Source: JABLTI01 sp035528035 (GTDB taxonomy: Archaea; Asgardarchaeota; Heimdallarchaeia; JABLTI01). From it: a stretch of 64,000 nt of DNA. The translations under genes were made by a program, and so were the position numbers. Shown piece by piece: positions 46,477-55,255 of the stretch (within the stretch, counting starts at the first letter, position 1; every line of letters begins with the position of its first letter). The notes under the pieces were generated by a model, which did not search any database, was not told the DNA's origin, and worked only from the letters and a program-made list of their open reading frames with translations. The stretch covers positions 86,369 to 150,368 of the forward strand of contig DATKZI010000043.1 in the NCBI GenBank assembly GCA_035528035.1. Reading direction: 5' to 3'.

Positions 46477-47976
46477 TTATGTTCTTTTTATTCTTTTAAC
46501 TAGCAAGTTAACAATGTTCTTTATAGGTATAGCTTCTTGTTCCCCACTAATGATATTTCGCAAGGTTACAACATTATCTGTTAAATCCTTTTTACCTATA
46601 ATTAACATCCATTCAACTCCTTGTTTTTCAGCATTCTCAAAATGTCTCTTTATTCGCCAATTGAATGGATTGAATAATATACTTAGACCTTTTTCACGAA
46701 GCTTATTTGATAGTTCAATTATTTCTGAATAATCCTCTAATTGTATAGAAGCAATATAGACATCACAAGTTTGTAGTTTGGGATAATTGATACCAAATTC
46801 ATCCATCAATTCCATCAAAACTGTCTCGCCAAATCCAAAACCTGTTCCTGTCAAAGGTTGTCCTCCTATTGTTGCAACTAAATCGCCATAGCGTCCCCCA
46901 CCTGCAATAGCTCTTGGTAAGACACCTTCTCTACTCCAAGCTTCAAAAATTATCCCTGTATAATAATCAAGGCCTCGTGCTAAGCTTCCATCAAAGGTGA
47001 TATACTCTTGCACACCAAAACTTTCCAGTAACTTAGTCAATGCGATGAGATCTGATAAAAGCTCATCAATATTTTCATTAACACCAAGCGCTTTTACTCT
47101 TTTTATGAAATTCTTCGGATTATCTTCTATCTCTGAAAGCTGGAATAGAATTTCAGCTTGATCATTATTGATACCTATCTCTAATAGATTCTTCATAAAA
47201 GCATTTTTGCGTATTTTATCGTAGTTTGCTATTATAGATTTTGTTTCTTCAGTATTTGGAATTTGTTCAAAGATACTATTATCTAGTTTCTTGCTTTGTC
47301 TAATTATTAATGCAATTCTTGTGGCTTCCTCTTCTGGAAATTTACCCTTTAGCTTTTTTTCTATCTGTTCTTGGAGCAATTTATCCTTACGATCAAATGC
47401 TTGTATAACGGGTAAGAAATTTTTCACTCCTATTTTCTCTAAAAATCCTTGCATAAACTTCCGATCATTGATCTTTACTACAAATTGCTTTCTAGATAAT
47501 CCACATTCGCTTATTATTTTCACCAAAATAGTTATTATTTCAGCATCAGCATAAATGTCTTCTTCGCCTAATATATCTGCATTAAATTGCCAAAACTCTT
47601 TCACTCGACCTCTTTGAAGTGTTTCATCTCGATAACATTTTGGGAAAGAAAACCAACGAATTGGTTTTGTATAATATTGTTGCCTTTCAGCTAACATCCT
47701 GCTTAAACTAGGAGTTAATTCAGGTATCAATACTAATTTCTGTCCACTTCTACTTTCAATTTTGAATGTTTCTTTAATGAGTCCTTCACCTGATTTTAGC
47801 TCATATAGTTTACGTAATTCTACAGCGGGGGTAACGTATTCCACATAGCCAAATTCAAGTGAGATTCGTTTCATAGTTTGTAAAACAAAATCCACTTTGC
47901 TATAATCCTCTGGGTAGAAATCTCTAAAGCCTGCGGGTCGTCCGATTTTTATTTTCTTATCGTCATTTTGACTCAT
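46477..47976 (-). CDS. hisS: Histidyl-tRNA synthetase
   Basis: Class II synthetase that charges tRNA-His. The start GRPAGFRDFYPEDY is the family's GxxDF/Y-P opening. Motif 2 lies in FPKCYRDETLQRGRVKEFWQFNADILG and the HisA-type motif in IAGGGRYGDLV with GTGFGFGET, and the anticodon-binding domain closes the protein. There is an internal helical insertion (residues about 185-290), as in archaeal enzymes. GGAG lies eight bases before the ATG. A tRNA-His with eukaryote-type A73 is encoded about 9 kb away, so the recognition of A73 versus C73 is of interest. Confidence 0.95.
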   Translation of the reverse strand: MSQNDDKKIKIGRPAGFRDFYPEDYSKVDFVLQTMKRISLEFGYVEYVTPAVELRKLYELKSGEGLIKETFKIESRSGQKLVLIPELTPSLSRMLAERQQYYTKPIRWFSFPKCYRDETLQRGRVKEFWQFNADILGEEDIYADAEIITILVKIISECGLSRKQFVVKINDRKFMQGFLEKIGVKNFLPVIQAFDRKDKLLQEQIEKKLKGKFPEEEATRIALIIRQSKKLDNSIFEQIPNTEETKSIIANYDKIRKNAFMKNLLEIGINNDQAEILFQLSEIEDNPKNFIKRVKALGVNENIDELLSDLIALTKLLESFGVQEYITFDGSLARGLDYYTGIIFEAWSREGVLPRAIAGGGRYGDLVATIGGQPLTGTGFGFGETVLMELMDEFGINYPKLQTCDVYIASIQLEDYSEIIELSNKLREKGLSILFNPFNWRIKRHFENAEKQGVEWMLIIGKKDLTDNVVTLRNIISGEQEAIPIKNIVNLLVKRIKRT

Positions 47977-48204
47977 TATAATTACTCCTCAAAATTGTTT
48001 TATCTTTAAGCTGTTCTTCTTCAACTTGATTAATTTTTTCTTGAATAAGAACATTAAATGTAGTAGTGGGACCTAGTCTCAAGTAAAAAATTATTTTTTT
48101 AGTAGATGTGAAAACTATCCCACATTTTATTTTACACCAACAAAATCACGAAGCAAATCTTTTATAATTTTTTCTATTATAAGGTAAACTAATCACATTA
48201 TTAT

Positions 48205-48939
48205 TCACTTTAACTTCATTTGCTCATTAATTACTCTAGGTTTAATTTTCCAGATATGAATGAATATTTCTATAAAAGCAATAATTCCTAAAAGTGAATA
48301 AACAATTCGAGCATAGTCTGAAATTTCCCAAGCTATTTGAAATCTTGGTGGATCTATTATATTAACGATTTTTAGACTTGCACTAACAATTCTAATTATT
48401 GTTAATGGAATAAATGCAATTGGTGTTATGAGTATGTTCGTTTTCCATCCATCAGTGTTCCTTAATTTCCAAAAAACACCACCGATAAGGTTCATTGCTA
48501 TTGTTAGTGGTATGAGTTCTGTAAAAGGCATAGCAATGACTATAGATTCTGCCCACAAATCATAACCATAAGGGGTATTTTCAGGATTAGGATTTAGACT
48601 CATTATAAACCAAGTAATCAAAACTACTGCAAGTAAGATTATCATTGATGTTAAAACTATAACAGCTGTTTTCAATGTCTTTTGTAAAGATTTTTCGGGT
48701 ATTAACCCCTTAATACCCATAATGCCATAACAAAACATTGAGAAACCTACTATAAGTAATGGTATTTGTAAAATAAATAAAATAGATGTTGAAAAAACAA
48801 GCAATCTATCACTAAAAATTATACTGAAAAGCAATGTAAGATATCTGATAGAAAAAATTCCAGTTGAAAATAATAAAACAGCTTTAAATCGATTTATTGA
48901 AAGATTTTTTTCTATTATTTCAGTTTTAACTTCTGACAT
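48205..48939 (-). CDS. Uncharacterised multi-pass membrane protein
   Basis: A 244-residue protein with about six to seven hydrophobic helices and short polar loops. No family is recognised. The C-terminus is basic (KIKPRVINEQMKLK), so it is probably cytoplasmic. It stands alone between hisS and the PhzF gene, with AT-rich spacers on both sides. Confidence 0.6.
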   Translation of the reverse strand: MSEVKTEIIEKNLSINRFKAVLLFSTGIFSIRYLTLLFSIIFSDRLLVFSTSILFILQIPLLIVGFSMFCYGIMGIKGLIPEKSLQKTLKTAVIVLTSMIILLAVVLITWFIMSLNPNPENTPYGYDLWAESIVIAMPFTELIPLTIAMNLIGGVFWKLRNTDGWKTNILITPIAFIPLTIIRIVSASLKIVNIIDPPRFQIAWEISDYARIVYSLLGIIAFIEIFIHIWKIKPRVINEQMKLK

Positions 48940-49138
48940 ATTAACAATCCTTTCTTGTTCTCAAATAATTACTCTCCCTTCATTTGAATAAAGTTTCCTT
49001 ATCTTTTGAAAACAACATTAAAAAATAAAAAACTAATTATTTTTTACTCTTCATAAGAAACATTATTAGTATTCAATATATTTAACAGAAACTGTATTAT
49101 GTGCTATAAAAAATGAAATTAATTTAAGTGTGTTTATA

Positions 49139-49996
49139 ATGAAATTCAAAATCTATGATGTTTTCGCTAAAGATCATTTTGAAGGAAATCCCACTGCAGT
49201 TGTTTATTATGAAGAAGTCTTTGAAAAGAAGAAAATGCAAAAAATTGCTAATGAATTATCATTAGCACATACTATTTTTATTTCATTAAAAAATACCTCT
49301 GATCAATTATTTGATAGCTTGACTTTCACACCGTATGATGAATTGAAAATTTGTAGTCAAGGCATTATTGCAGCTATTTTTGCTTTGTTGGATGATAAGC
49401 CTCTTTTTGATGGTGAATTTGAAGTTAATACTGCTCTAGGTAAGAAAAAAGTGATTATTGCTACACCGATCGAGAAATTAAAGTTTCCAGAAGTTTATGT
49501 TTCTCTAGGACAAGCAACAATAAAAGCAATTGAGGAAAAGGAAATGAACGAAATTTCCAAAGCAATTAAACTTCCAAACAATGATTTGGTAAATAGTATT
49601 ATTGAATTAGGTAAAAAGGATAGATTAGTTATTCAAATCAATTCAAAAATATTGGAAAAAATTGTTTTAACCAACTCTGATGTTATGAAAATTTGTGATA
49701 AGTTACAATTAGCAGGAATAATATTATTCTCTCTTCTTCCTGATAAGAAAAATGTCCGATCAAGATATTTTGCAGCCTCGTTAAATGGTAGAGAAGATGC
49801 AGTAACAGGTATTGCTTCTGGATCTATTACCGCTTTTTGTCTTCATCATAAAATTATCTCTGAACAAGAAGACCTAATTGTTCATCAAGGTGGTTTTGAT
49901 ACTCGAGAAGGATTTATGTATCCAAAATATCGAGAAAATGAAATTTTTGTTGGAGGACGAGCTCTAAAAACAGCTGAAGGAAATCTTTTTCTCTGA
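49139..49996 (+). CDS. PhzF-family isomerase-like protein
   Basis: Member of the PhzF/diaminopimelate-epimerase-like fold. The opening MKFKIYDVFAKDHFEGNPTAVVYY carries the family GNP signature near residue 17, and later CSQGIIAAIFAL, DAVTGIASGSITAF and HQGGFDTREGFMY follow in the expected order. PhzF-like proteins isomerise or bind small acids in secondary metabolism; the substrate here is unknown. ATG 49139 gives the usual start. It converges with an aromatic amino acid ammonia-lyase gene. Confidence 0.85.
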   Translation: MKFKIYDVFAKDHFEGNPTAVVYYEEVFEKKKMQKIANELSLAHTIFISLKNTSDQLFDSLTFTPYDELKICSQGIIAAIFALLDDKPLFDGEFEVNTALGKKKVIIATPIEKLKFPEVYVSLGQATIKAIEEKEMNEISKAIKLPNNDLVNSIIELGKKDRLVIQINSKILEKIVLTNSDVMKICDKLQLAGIILFSLLPDKKNVRSRYFAASLNGREDAVTGIASGSITAFCLHHKIISEQEDLIVHQGGFDTREGFMYPKYRENEIFVGGRALKTAEGNLFL

Positions 49997-50014
49997 AAAT
50001 TAGTTATTTGAAAT

Positions 50015-50054
50015 AAATAAAATGAAAAGAGAGGAGGGATTGAACCCCTATCTC
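50015..50054 (-). terminator. Terminator hairpin between PhzF and ammonia-lyase genes
   Basis: GAGA/TCTC and AGGG/CCCT stems form one hairpin with a small internal loop, at 50029-50054. On the minus strand it is followed by TTTTCATTTTATTT. The loop happens to look like a tRNA T arm, but no other tRNA part is present (see the rejected list). Confidence 0.55.
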
Positions 50055-50073
50055 ATAAACGAAGAGTGAAGTA

Positions 50074-51597
50074 TTAATCGAGACTTCCAACTACTTTTTC
50101 AACTTCTATAAGAATTTCACATGATTTTACCAATTCTTTCATCTTATTGTGATCATCAAATAAAGGTCTATCCTCATCCAAGAATGCAACATGTTTTCGA
50201 ATGACTTCTTTGGCTTTTGTTACACCATCACCAAACTTGAATTCTCGGAAATCTAATGCTTGTGCAGCAGCCATGAATTCAATACCTAAAACACCATAAG
50301 CGTTGTCAAGTATTTGATTGTTCTTAAGTGCAGTATTCATACCCATTGAAACGAAATCTTCTTGATCAGCTGCAGCGGGGATTGATTGAATGCTTGCAGG
50401 CATGGATAAGATTCGCATTTCCACTATTTGCATATCAGCAGCATATTGGCTCAACATTAAACCTGACATTAAACCAGCGCCTTTGCTTAAGAAAGGAGGT
50501 AAACCAACACTTAAGGCAGGATGGTTTAGACGATTCATACGACGTTCAGACATTACACAAACCATTGTTATAGCAGCACCAGCCATATCCATTGGTAAAC
50601 AAACTGGTGTTCCTTGGAAGTTTGCTCCTGTTAATTGAAGTTTCTTATCTGGGAAGAATATAGGATTATCTCCTACACCATTTAATTCAATCTCAACTTG
50701 TATTCGTGCATATGCTAAAGCATCATGTACTGCACCAATTACTTGAGGAGCTGAACGCATAGAATAAGCATCCTGTACTTTTACCTTTAAGCGTGCTTCA
50801 TATAAATCTCCACCTTTGAAGAGTTTGGTAAGCGCTTTTGAACTTCTAATAGCACCTGGAAAACCTCGGATTTCATGTAACATTGGAGTATAAGGTTTCA
50901 TGTTTCCCATTAAAGCTTCAATTGACATTGCACAAGCTATTTCTGCTTGTTTCATAAATCGCATAGCATCAAAAAGCCACAAAGCACTCATTGCAGTTAG
51001 AAAATTAGAGCCATTAATTGCAGCTAAACCATCTCGTGCCTTTAATCCCGGTATTGGAATTCCTGCTTTTTCCATCGCTTCTTTACCAGGTATGAGATTG
51101 CCTTTATAGAATGCTCTTCCTTCACCCATCATTAAAAGAGCTATTTGTGACATTGAACATAAATCACCTGAAGCGCCAACAGAACCCTTTTCACAAACTT
51201 CTGGGGTTACACCCTTATTTAGCATATCAACCATTGTTTGAGCAATGATTGGTCTATTGCCTGAATTACCATGAGCAAGGACGTTAATTCTACCTAGTAT
51301 AGCAGCTCTAACATGTTCAATCGGAGCAGCTTTGCCAATACCAGCAGCATGATTATAGATTAAATATTTTTGAAATTGCCCTACTTGGTCATCTGTAAGA
51401 ACAACTTCAGAAAATTCACCAATGCCGGTATTTACGCCATACATGATTTCCCCAGCAACGATTTTTTCTTCAAGCATTGCTCTACATTTTTTCATTCGTT
51501 CGATTGCATCTGGATGCAATTCTACTTTTTCATTATGTCGTGCAACTTTGACAACATCTTCTATTGTAAGTCCAGAACCAGTAATTACATAGGTCAT
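50074..51597 (-). CDS. Histidine/aromatic amino acid ammonia-lyase
   Basis: MIO-dependent lyase that removes ammonia from histidine or an aromatic amino acid. The self-processing MIO triad Ala-Ser-Gly is in KGSVGASGDL. Other landmarks are MYGVNTGIGEFSEV (active-site Tyr loop), GNSGNRP, VQDAYSMRSAPQV and AAADQEDFVSMG. HAL has QEDHVSM and PAL has a different pair, so the exact substrate is open: the Phe after QED is unusual. ATG 51597 is chosen because GAAGGG precedes it; TTG 51660 is the alternative. The second lyase at 59183-60904 is a more typical HAL. Confidence 0.88.
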   Translation of the reverse strand: MTYVITGSGLTIEDVVKVARHNEKVELHPDAIERMKKCRAMLEEKIVAGEIMYGVNTGIGEFSEVVLTDDQVGQFQKYLIYNHAAGIGKAAPIEHVRAAILGRINVLAHGNSGNRPIIAQTMVDMLNKGVTPEVCEKGSVGASGDLCSMSQIALLMMGEGRAFYKGNLIPGKEAMEKAGIPIPGLKARDGLAAINGSNFLTAMSALWLFDAMRFMKQAEIACAMSIEALMGNMKPYTPMLHEIRGFPGAIRSSKALTKLFKGGDLYEARLKVKVQDAYSMRSAPQVIGAVHDALAYARIQVEIELNGVGDNPIFFPDKKLQLTGANFQGTPVCLPMDMAGAAITMVCVMSERRMNRLNHPALSVGLPPFLSKGAGLMSGLMLSQYAADMQIVEMRILSMPASIQSIPAAADQEDFVSMGMNTALKNNQILDNAYGVLGIEFMAAAQALDFREFKFGDGVTKAKEVIRKHVAFLDEDRPLFDDHNKMKELVKSCEILIEVEKVVGSLD

Positions 51598-51717
51598 ATG
51601 GTCTACCCTTCTTTGAATATCTTGATTTCTAAGCTTTATCACTTTAAATTTTTTATCCAAACTATTTCAATTATTATACTCTTTATTTTGTTTTATGGGC
51701 AAATTAATCTATTATAT

Positions 51718-52728
51718 TTACAAACCAAAATATTTTGGTAAAAGGTAATCAGTGAATTCATCTGATACAATCCTTCGAATTAAATAAATCAAAAAGATTT
51801 GCGATAAACTTCCTGATCGGTAATTTACTTTTGGTTTTCTGCTTTTAATGATTTTAGCTATTTTTTTAGACACAACTAATGGTGGTGGTGCTACTATTAG
51901 ATTTTTAACTATAATCTTCCATACTTTTTGTGCTGAGTGATAGTATGGGGAATCTTTACTTGTAGGAGTGTTATCAATCATATATTGCAAATCAATGGAA
52001 GAAATATTGTTCCCTTTCGAATTTGAATGATCGAACATATTAACATTGAAATTTGTGTTAATATCAGTTGGTAGAATAGCTGATACTTTTATGTTAAATG
52101 GTTTTACTTCTATACGCAATCCTTCAGTGAACATCTTTGTAGCTATTTTAGAAGCTGAATAATGTGCTTGGAAAGGTATTGTAGCGATCGCCCCTAGTGA
52201 ACTAGTGTTGATAATTTGACCAGCTTTTCTTGCACGCATATAAGGTAAAACAGCTTTTACTACTCTGATAACCCCAAAAAGATTAATATCAAATGTTTTT
52301 TGCCAATCCTCTAAGGATAAATCTTCTGAGCTTTTGAAGAAACTAATTCCAGCATTGTTAATTAAGACATCAATTCCTCTATTGTTTAGCTGTTTAGCTT
52401 TGTCTTCCATTTCTTTTATAGCAGATTGAACGGAATCTTCTGAAGTGACATCCATTTTGAAAAAAATTATTTTGCTTAATAATTCATCCAAATTATTCAG
52501 AATCTTCTTTGGAAGAAGATTCTTTCTAGGTTTAACAGATGTTTTTTCACGATTAGTAAAACGATATTTGGTATGATCCTGCAAATAAATTTCTTTTAAT
52601 TTATGTAGATCTTTTACTGTATCTAATCTACTTGTTCCAAAAACTGTATACCCTTTGTATATTAAATAAACAGCATGGGAAAGACCTATGCCTGATGATG
52701 CTCCAGTTATAACTATAACTTTATTCAA
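51718..52728 (-). CDS. Short-chain dehydrogenase/reductase
   Basis: Classical SDR that uses NAD(P). It has VITGASSGIGLSHA (cofactor-binding), NNAGISFF, the catalytic Ser in INTSSLGAI and Tyr-x3-Lys in HYSASKIATKM. An unusual insertion of about 60 residues (RLDTVKDLHK to LDELLSKIIFF) and a hydrophobic C-terminal region (about 310-336) are present. It is divergent from a serine palmitoyltransferase-like gene, and the step after that enzyme would be a 3-ketosphinganine reductase of the SDR family, so that role is possible but unproven. Confidence 0.85.
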   Translation of the reverse strand: MNKVIVITGASSGIGLSHAVYLIYKGYTVFGTSRLDTVKDLHKLKEIYLQDHTKYRFTNREKTSVKPRKNLLPKKILNNLDELLSKIIFFKMDVTSEDSVQSAIKEMEDKAKQLNNRGIDVLINNAGISFFKSSEDLSLEDWQKTFDINLFGVIRVVKAVLPYMRARKAGQIINTSSLGAIATIPFQAHYSASKIATKMFTEGLRIEVKPFNIKVSAILPTDINTNFNVNMFDHSNSKGNNISSIDLQYMIDNTPTSKDSPYYHSAQKVWKIIVKNLIVAPPPLVVSKKIAKIIKSRKPKVNYRSGSLSQIFLIYLIRRIVSDEFTDYLLPKYFGL

Positions 52729-52815
52729 ATTACTATCTCCTAGAATTACGGTGCCAACCGTTTAGTATTTTAGATATTGAATTTCTTTAAATATTTTTTT
52801 CATTTAATTTAATTG

Positions 52816-52865
52816 TAGGTAATTACCTAAATGCTGAATATGGGAAAAAACTTATTTAATACCTA
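52816..52865. promoter_or_regulatory. Palindromic operator plus BRE/TATA promoter of the SPT-like gene
   Basis: A perfect 14-base palindrome TAGGTAATTACCTA occupies 52816-52829. The promoter elements GGGAAAAAA (BRE-like) and CTTATTTAAT (TATA-like) follow at 52842-52860. The half-site TACCTA recurs at 52860-52865, near the expected transcription start. The spacing suggests a repressor that blocks TFB/TBP access (inference). The same region also serves the divergent SDR gene. Confidence 0.6.
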
Positions 52866-52883
52866 CCCCGAACCCATCTTTTA

Positions 52884-54110
52884 GTGGCTCAAATGAATTT
52901 CTTTACGAAATACGAAGATCGGGCAAAGTCTGAGTTGATAGAGCAAATTGACGCTTTTAAACAACTTGGATTCTATCCTTATTTCAAGGAATTAAGTAGT
53001 GAACAAGGACCCATTGTTAACATGGATGGTCGAGAGGTAATCATGTTAGGTAGCAATAATTACCTTTCAATGACAATTAATCCCCAAGTCAAAGAAGCAG
53101 CAAAGAAAGCAATTGACAAATATGGAGTTGGCTCTACTGGATCAAGATTACTCAATGGTACTATGGATTTACATGTGGAACTAGAAAATCGTTTAGCTAA
53201 ATTCCTAGGAAAAGAAGCAGTAGTGATTTTTTCAACTGGTATGCAAGCTAACCTTGGAGCTCTTTCTTGCTTTTTATGTAAAGATGATTGGGTAATTTCA
53301 GACAAACAAAATCATGCTTCTATTATTGATGGTATTAAATTAAGCGGTATACCAAAAGAACGCAAGCTAATTTATGAGCATGATAACATGGAAGAACTAG
53401 AACGATGTTTGAAACAAATCCCAGAGAATGAACATGCACTTATTGTTAGTGACGGGATTTTTTCAATGGAGGGAACAATAGCTCAACTTGATGTTATAAC
53501 AGAACTTGCAGAAAAATATGGCGCGGGAGTTTATGTAGATGACGCTCATGCTGTAGGAGTACTTGGACCCAATGGGAGGGGTACTGCAGCACATTATGGA
53601 GTAACTGATAAAGTTGATATTATTATGGGAACTTTTTCCAAAAGCTTTGCATCTATTGGTGGTTATATCGCTGGTTCTGAGGTACTATGCCAATGGGTTA
53701 AGCATAAAGCAAGAGCATTGATCTATAGTGCAAGCTCACCACCTTCAGCATTAGCTACAGTTTTAGCAGTACTAGATATAATCGAAAAAAATGATTCATA
53801 TAGACAAAAACTCTGGGCAAATACTAAACGCTATCACGAAGGTCTAACTGATGCAGAGTTTGATACAGGAAAATCGCAAACACCAATCTTGCCAATAATT
53901 GTTGGTGACGAATTCACAACATTTGGTTTCTTTAAGGACTTGCTTGATGAACGACCAAGAAGTGTTTATACAAATCCTGTACGATCACCAGCTGTGGACA
54001 TAGGTAGAGAATTATTACGAACAACATGCCAAGCATCTTTTGAATATAATACTATTGATGAAGCTATTGAAATAATTACCAAACATGGGAAACAATTGGG
54101 TGTAATTTAA
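52884..54110 (+). CDS. Serine palmitoyltransferase-like alpha-oxoamine synthase
   Basis: PLP enzyme of the alpha-oxoamine synthase family, which joins an amino acid to an acyl-CoA. The N-terminal FYPYFKELSSE and the GSTGSRLLNGTMDLHVELENRLAKFLGKEA ... FSTGMQANLG segments match bacterial serine palmitoyltransferases better than 8-amino-7-oxononanoate synthase or 2-amino-3-ketobutyrate CoA ligase. The PLP-binding Lys is in MGTFSKSFASIGG. If correct it would make 3-ketosphinganine, the first sphingoid base, unexpected in archaea. The acyl donor and the amino acid are unverified. A perfect stem-loop terminator follows. Confidence 0.78.
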   Translation: MAQMNFFTKYEDRAKSELIEQIDAFKQLGFYPYFKELSSEQGPIVNMDGREVIMLGSNNYLSMTINPQVKEAAKKAIDKYGVGSTGSRLLNGTMDLHVELENRLAKFLGKEAVVIFSTGMQANLGALSCFLCKDDWVISDKQNHASIIDGIKLSGIPKERKLIYEHDNMEELERCLKQIPENEHALIVSDGIFSMEGTIAQLDVITELAEKYGAGVYVDDAHAVGVLGPNGRGTAAHYGVTDKVDIIMGTFSKSFASIGGYIAGSEVLCQWVKHKARALIYSASSPPSALATVLAVLDIIEKNDSYRQKLWANTKRYHEGLTDAEFDTGKSQTPILPIIVGDEFTTFGFFKDLLDERPRSVYTNPVRSPAVDIGRELLRTTCQASFEYNTIDEAIEIITKHGKQLGVI

Positions 54111-54117
54111 GTTAATT

Positions 54118-54152
54118 ATAATTGGTTCCAAACAACCAATTATTTCTTTTTT
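54118..54152 (+). terminator. Terminator after the SPT-like gene
   Basis: ATAATTGGTT and AACCAATTAT form ten perfect pairs around CCAAAC, followed by TTCTTTTTT. It is the strongest terminator in the window. Confidence 0.8.
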
Positions 54153-54226
54153 AATGAAAATTGAATTACCTTTTTGTACTAAATATTGATTATTTGTTAA
54201 ACAAAAAAATTAGTTATAAAAAGGAT

Positions 54227-54298
54227 TGGTGCCGGGAGAGAGAATCGAACTCTCAGCTCAGGATTACTGCACTCCGAGACTAAGGAGGCTCAAGAATT
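54227..54298 (-). pseudogene. 3' half of a tRNA-His-like gene (intron and second exon)
   Basis: Minus strand. Positions 54264 down to 54227 hold a second exon: A38, anticodon-stem 3' strand TCCTG, variable AGCT, T arm GAGAG/CTCTC with loop TTCGATT, acceptor 3' strand TCCCGGC, A73 and encoded CCA. Positions 54298-54265 hold a 34-base intron that aligns without gaps to the 34-base intron of the complete tRNA-His at 56963-57070 (shared AATTCT, GAG and AGTCTC blocks). The T stem differs from that tRNA at several positions yet still pairs perfectly, so it was once functional. The matching 5' half lies at 57096-59045 on the same strand. Confidence 0.75.
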
Positions 54299-54370
54299 TT
54301 TTTGTCGATAATTTAGGCCTTTATAAAGAAATTCAAGTGAAAAACTAATATAGAACAGAAGAGTTGAGCG

Positions 54371-54841
54371 ATGACAATAACACAAGATGAAATGATGAAG
54401 GAATTGAAAGAACAATCAATAGAAGAAATAGCTAAACAATTGTTCGAAACAAATCCGGAGGAAACAGTGAAATTAGGAACTTTAATAAGAGTATTAGTAA
54501 AAAAAGAGACGATGTTCATCCATCGATTAGTGTGCTTGATGATTGAAGAACAACTAAGAAATGGCTATAAAAAAGAATACTCCTTATCAGAATTGGTAGA
54601 AAGAATGCCCTGGAAGAAAAGCCAATTGTGTGTTAAATTACAAAAGGCGGTTAAGGAAGGAGAGATACTGCACCAAAAAAGGAAATATATACTCAATTTT
54701 GAACATATAGCTGTAAAGAGATTATGGCGTTTCTACACCAAACCAAAAGATTACAAAAAACAAAGAGAAAGCTTGTATGAAATTCAATTATTATTGCTGA
54801 AGAAAAAAAGAGACACCTCCAAGAAAAACTGGAGAATATAA
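54371..54841 (+). CDS. Uncharacterised helical protein in the tRNA-flanked island
   Basis: A 156-residue, lysine-rich, mainly helical protein. Residues about 70-115 (YSLSELVERMPWKKSQLCVKLQKAVKEGEILHQKRKYILNF) resemble a winged helix. No clear family. A palindromic TATA-like CTTTATAAAG at 54319-54328 is placed about 45-50 bases before the start and may be its promoter. An AbrB-type gene follows after 41 bases, so the two may be a regulatory pair. Confidence 0.6.
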   Translation: MTITQDEMMKELKEQSIEEIAKQLFETNPEETVKLGTLIRVLVKKETMFIHRLVCLMIEEQLRNGYKKEYSLSELVERMPWKKSQLCVKLQKAVKEGEILHQKRKYILNFEHIAVKRLWRFYTKPKDYKKQRESLYEIQLLLLKKKRDTSKKNWRI

Positions 54842-54882
54842 CAAAATATTACTCTTAAATTAAATGAGTTATTGGTGAGAAC

Positions 54883-55056
54883 ATGAAATTCCTTAGCAGT
54901 GCTAAAATTGTTATGAAAAGCCAAATAGCCATCCCCAAAACAGTGAGAGAAGAACTAAACCTTGAACAAGGAGATGATCTTATTTTCTTGCAAGATGAAA
55001 ATGGATTAATTTATATCACCAAAGAAATTGAAATAATGCTTATAAAAGAAAAGTAG
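54883..55056 (+). CDS. SpoVT/AbrB-type transcription factor (copy 1)
   Basis: A 57-residue swapped-hairpin DNA-binding protein. The core reads SQIAIPKTVREELNLEQGDDLIFLQDENGLIYITK, the SpoVT/AbrB pattern (xxxIPKxVRExLxLxxGDxLxxxxDxxGxxxI). GGTGAG lies just before the ATG. It is a clear paralog of the protein at 58846-59022, with about half of the residues the same and the same MKFL start. Such proteins are antitoxins or small regulators. No obvious toxin lies beside it, unless the gene at 54371 serves. Confidence 0.85.
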   Translation: MKFLSSAKIVMKSQIAIPKTVREELNLEQGDDLIFLQDENGLIYITKEIEIMLIKEK

Positions 55057-55255
55057 CAGTTCATGTTTATTAATGCAGTGAAGTTCCCTTTTTGGTGTAA
55101 AAAATTTTGTGATAATAGATTTAAAAGGGGTAAATTTAATTTAGTTATTGATTTTATAAACAATTTACATTCTAGTAGAGTGTAATAAAATATTTATTAT
55201 TACTAAGAGCACTATATTAAATATTGTTATTATTTAACAGAAAGGTGGTACAAAA

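Noticed and set aside
50029..50054. tRNA T-arm-like sequence on the minus strand
   Set aside because: No acceptor, D or anticodon partner is present nearby and the T stem has a mismatch. A terminator hairpin with a T-rich tail explains it better.
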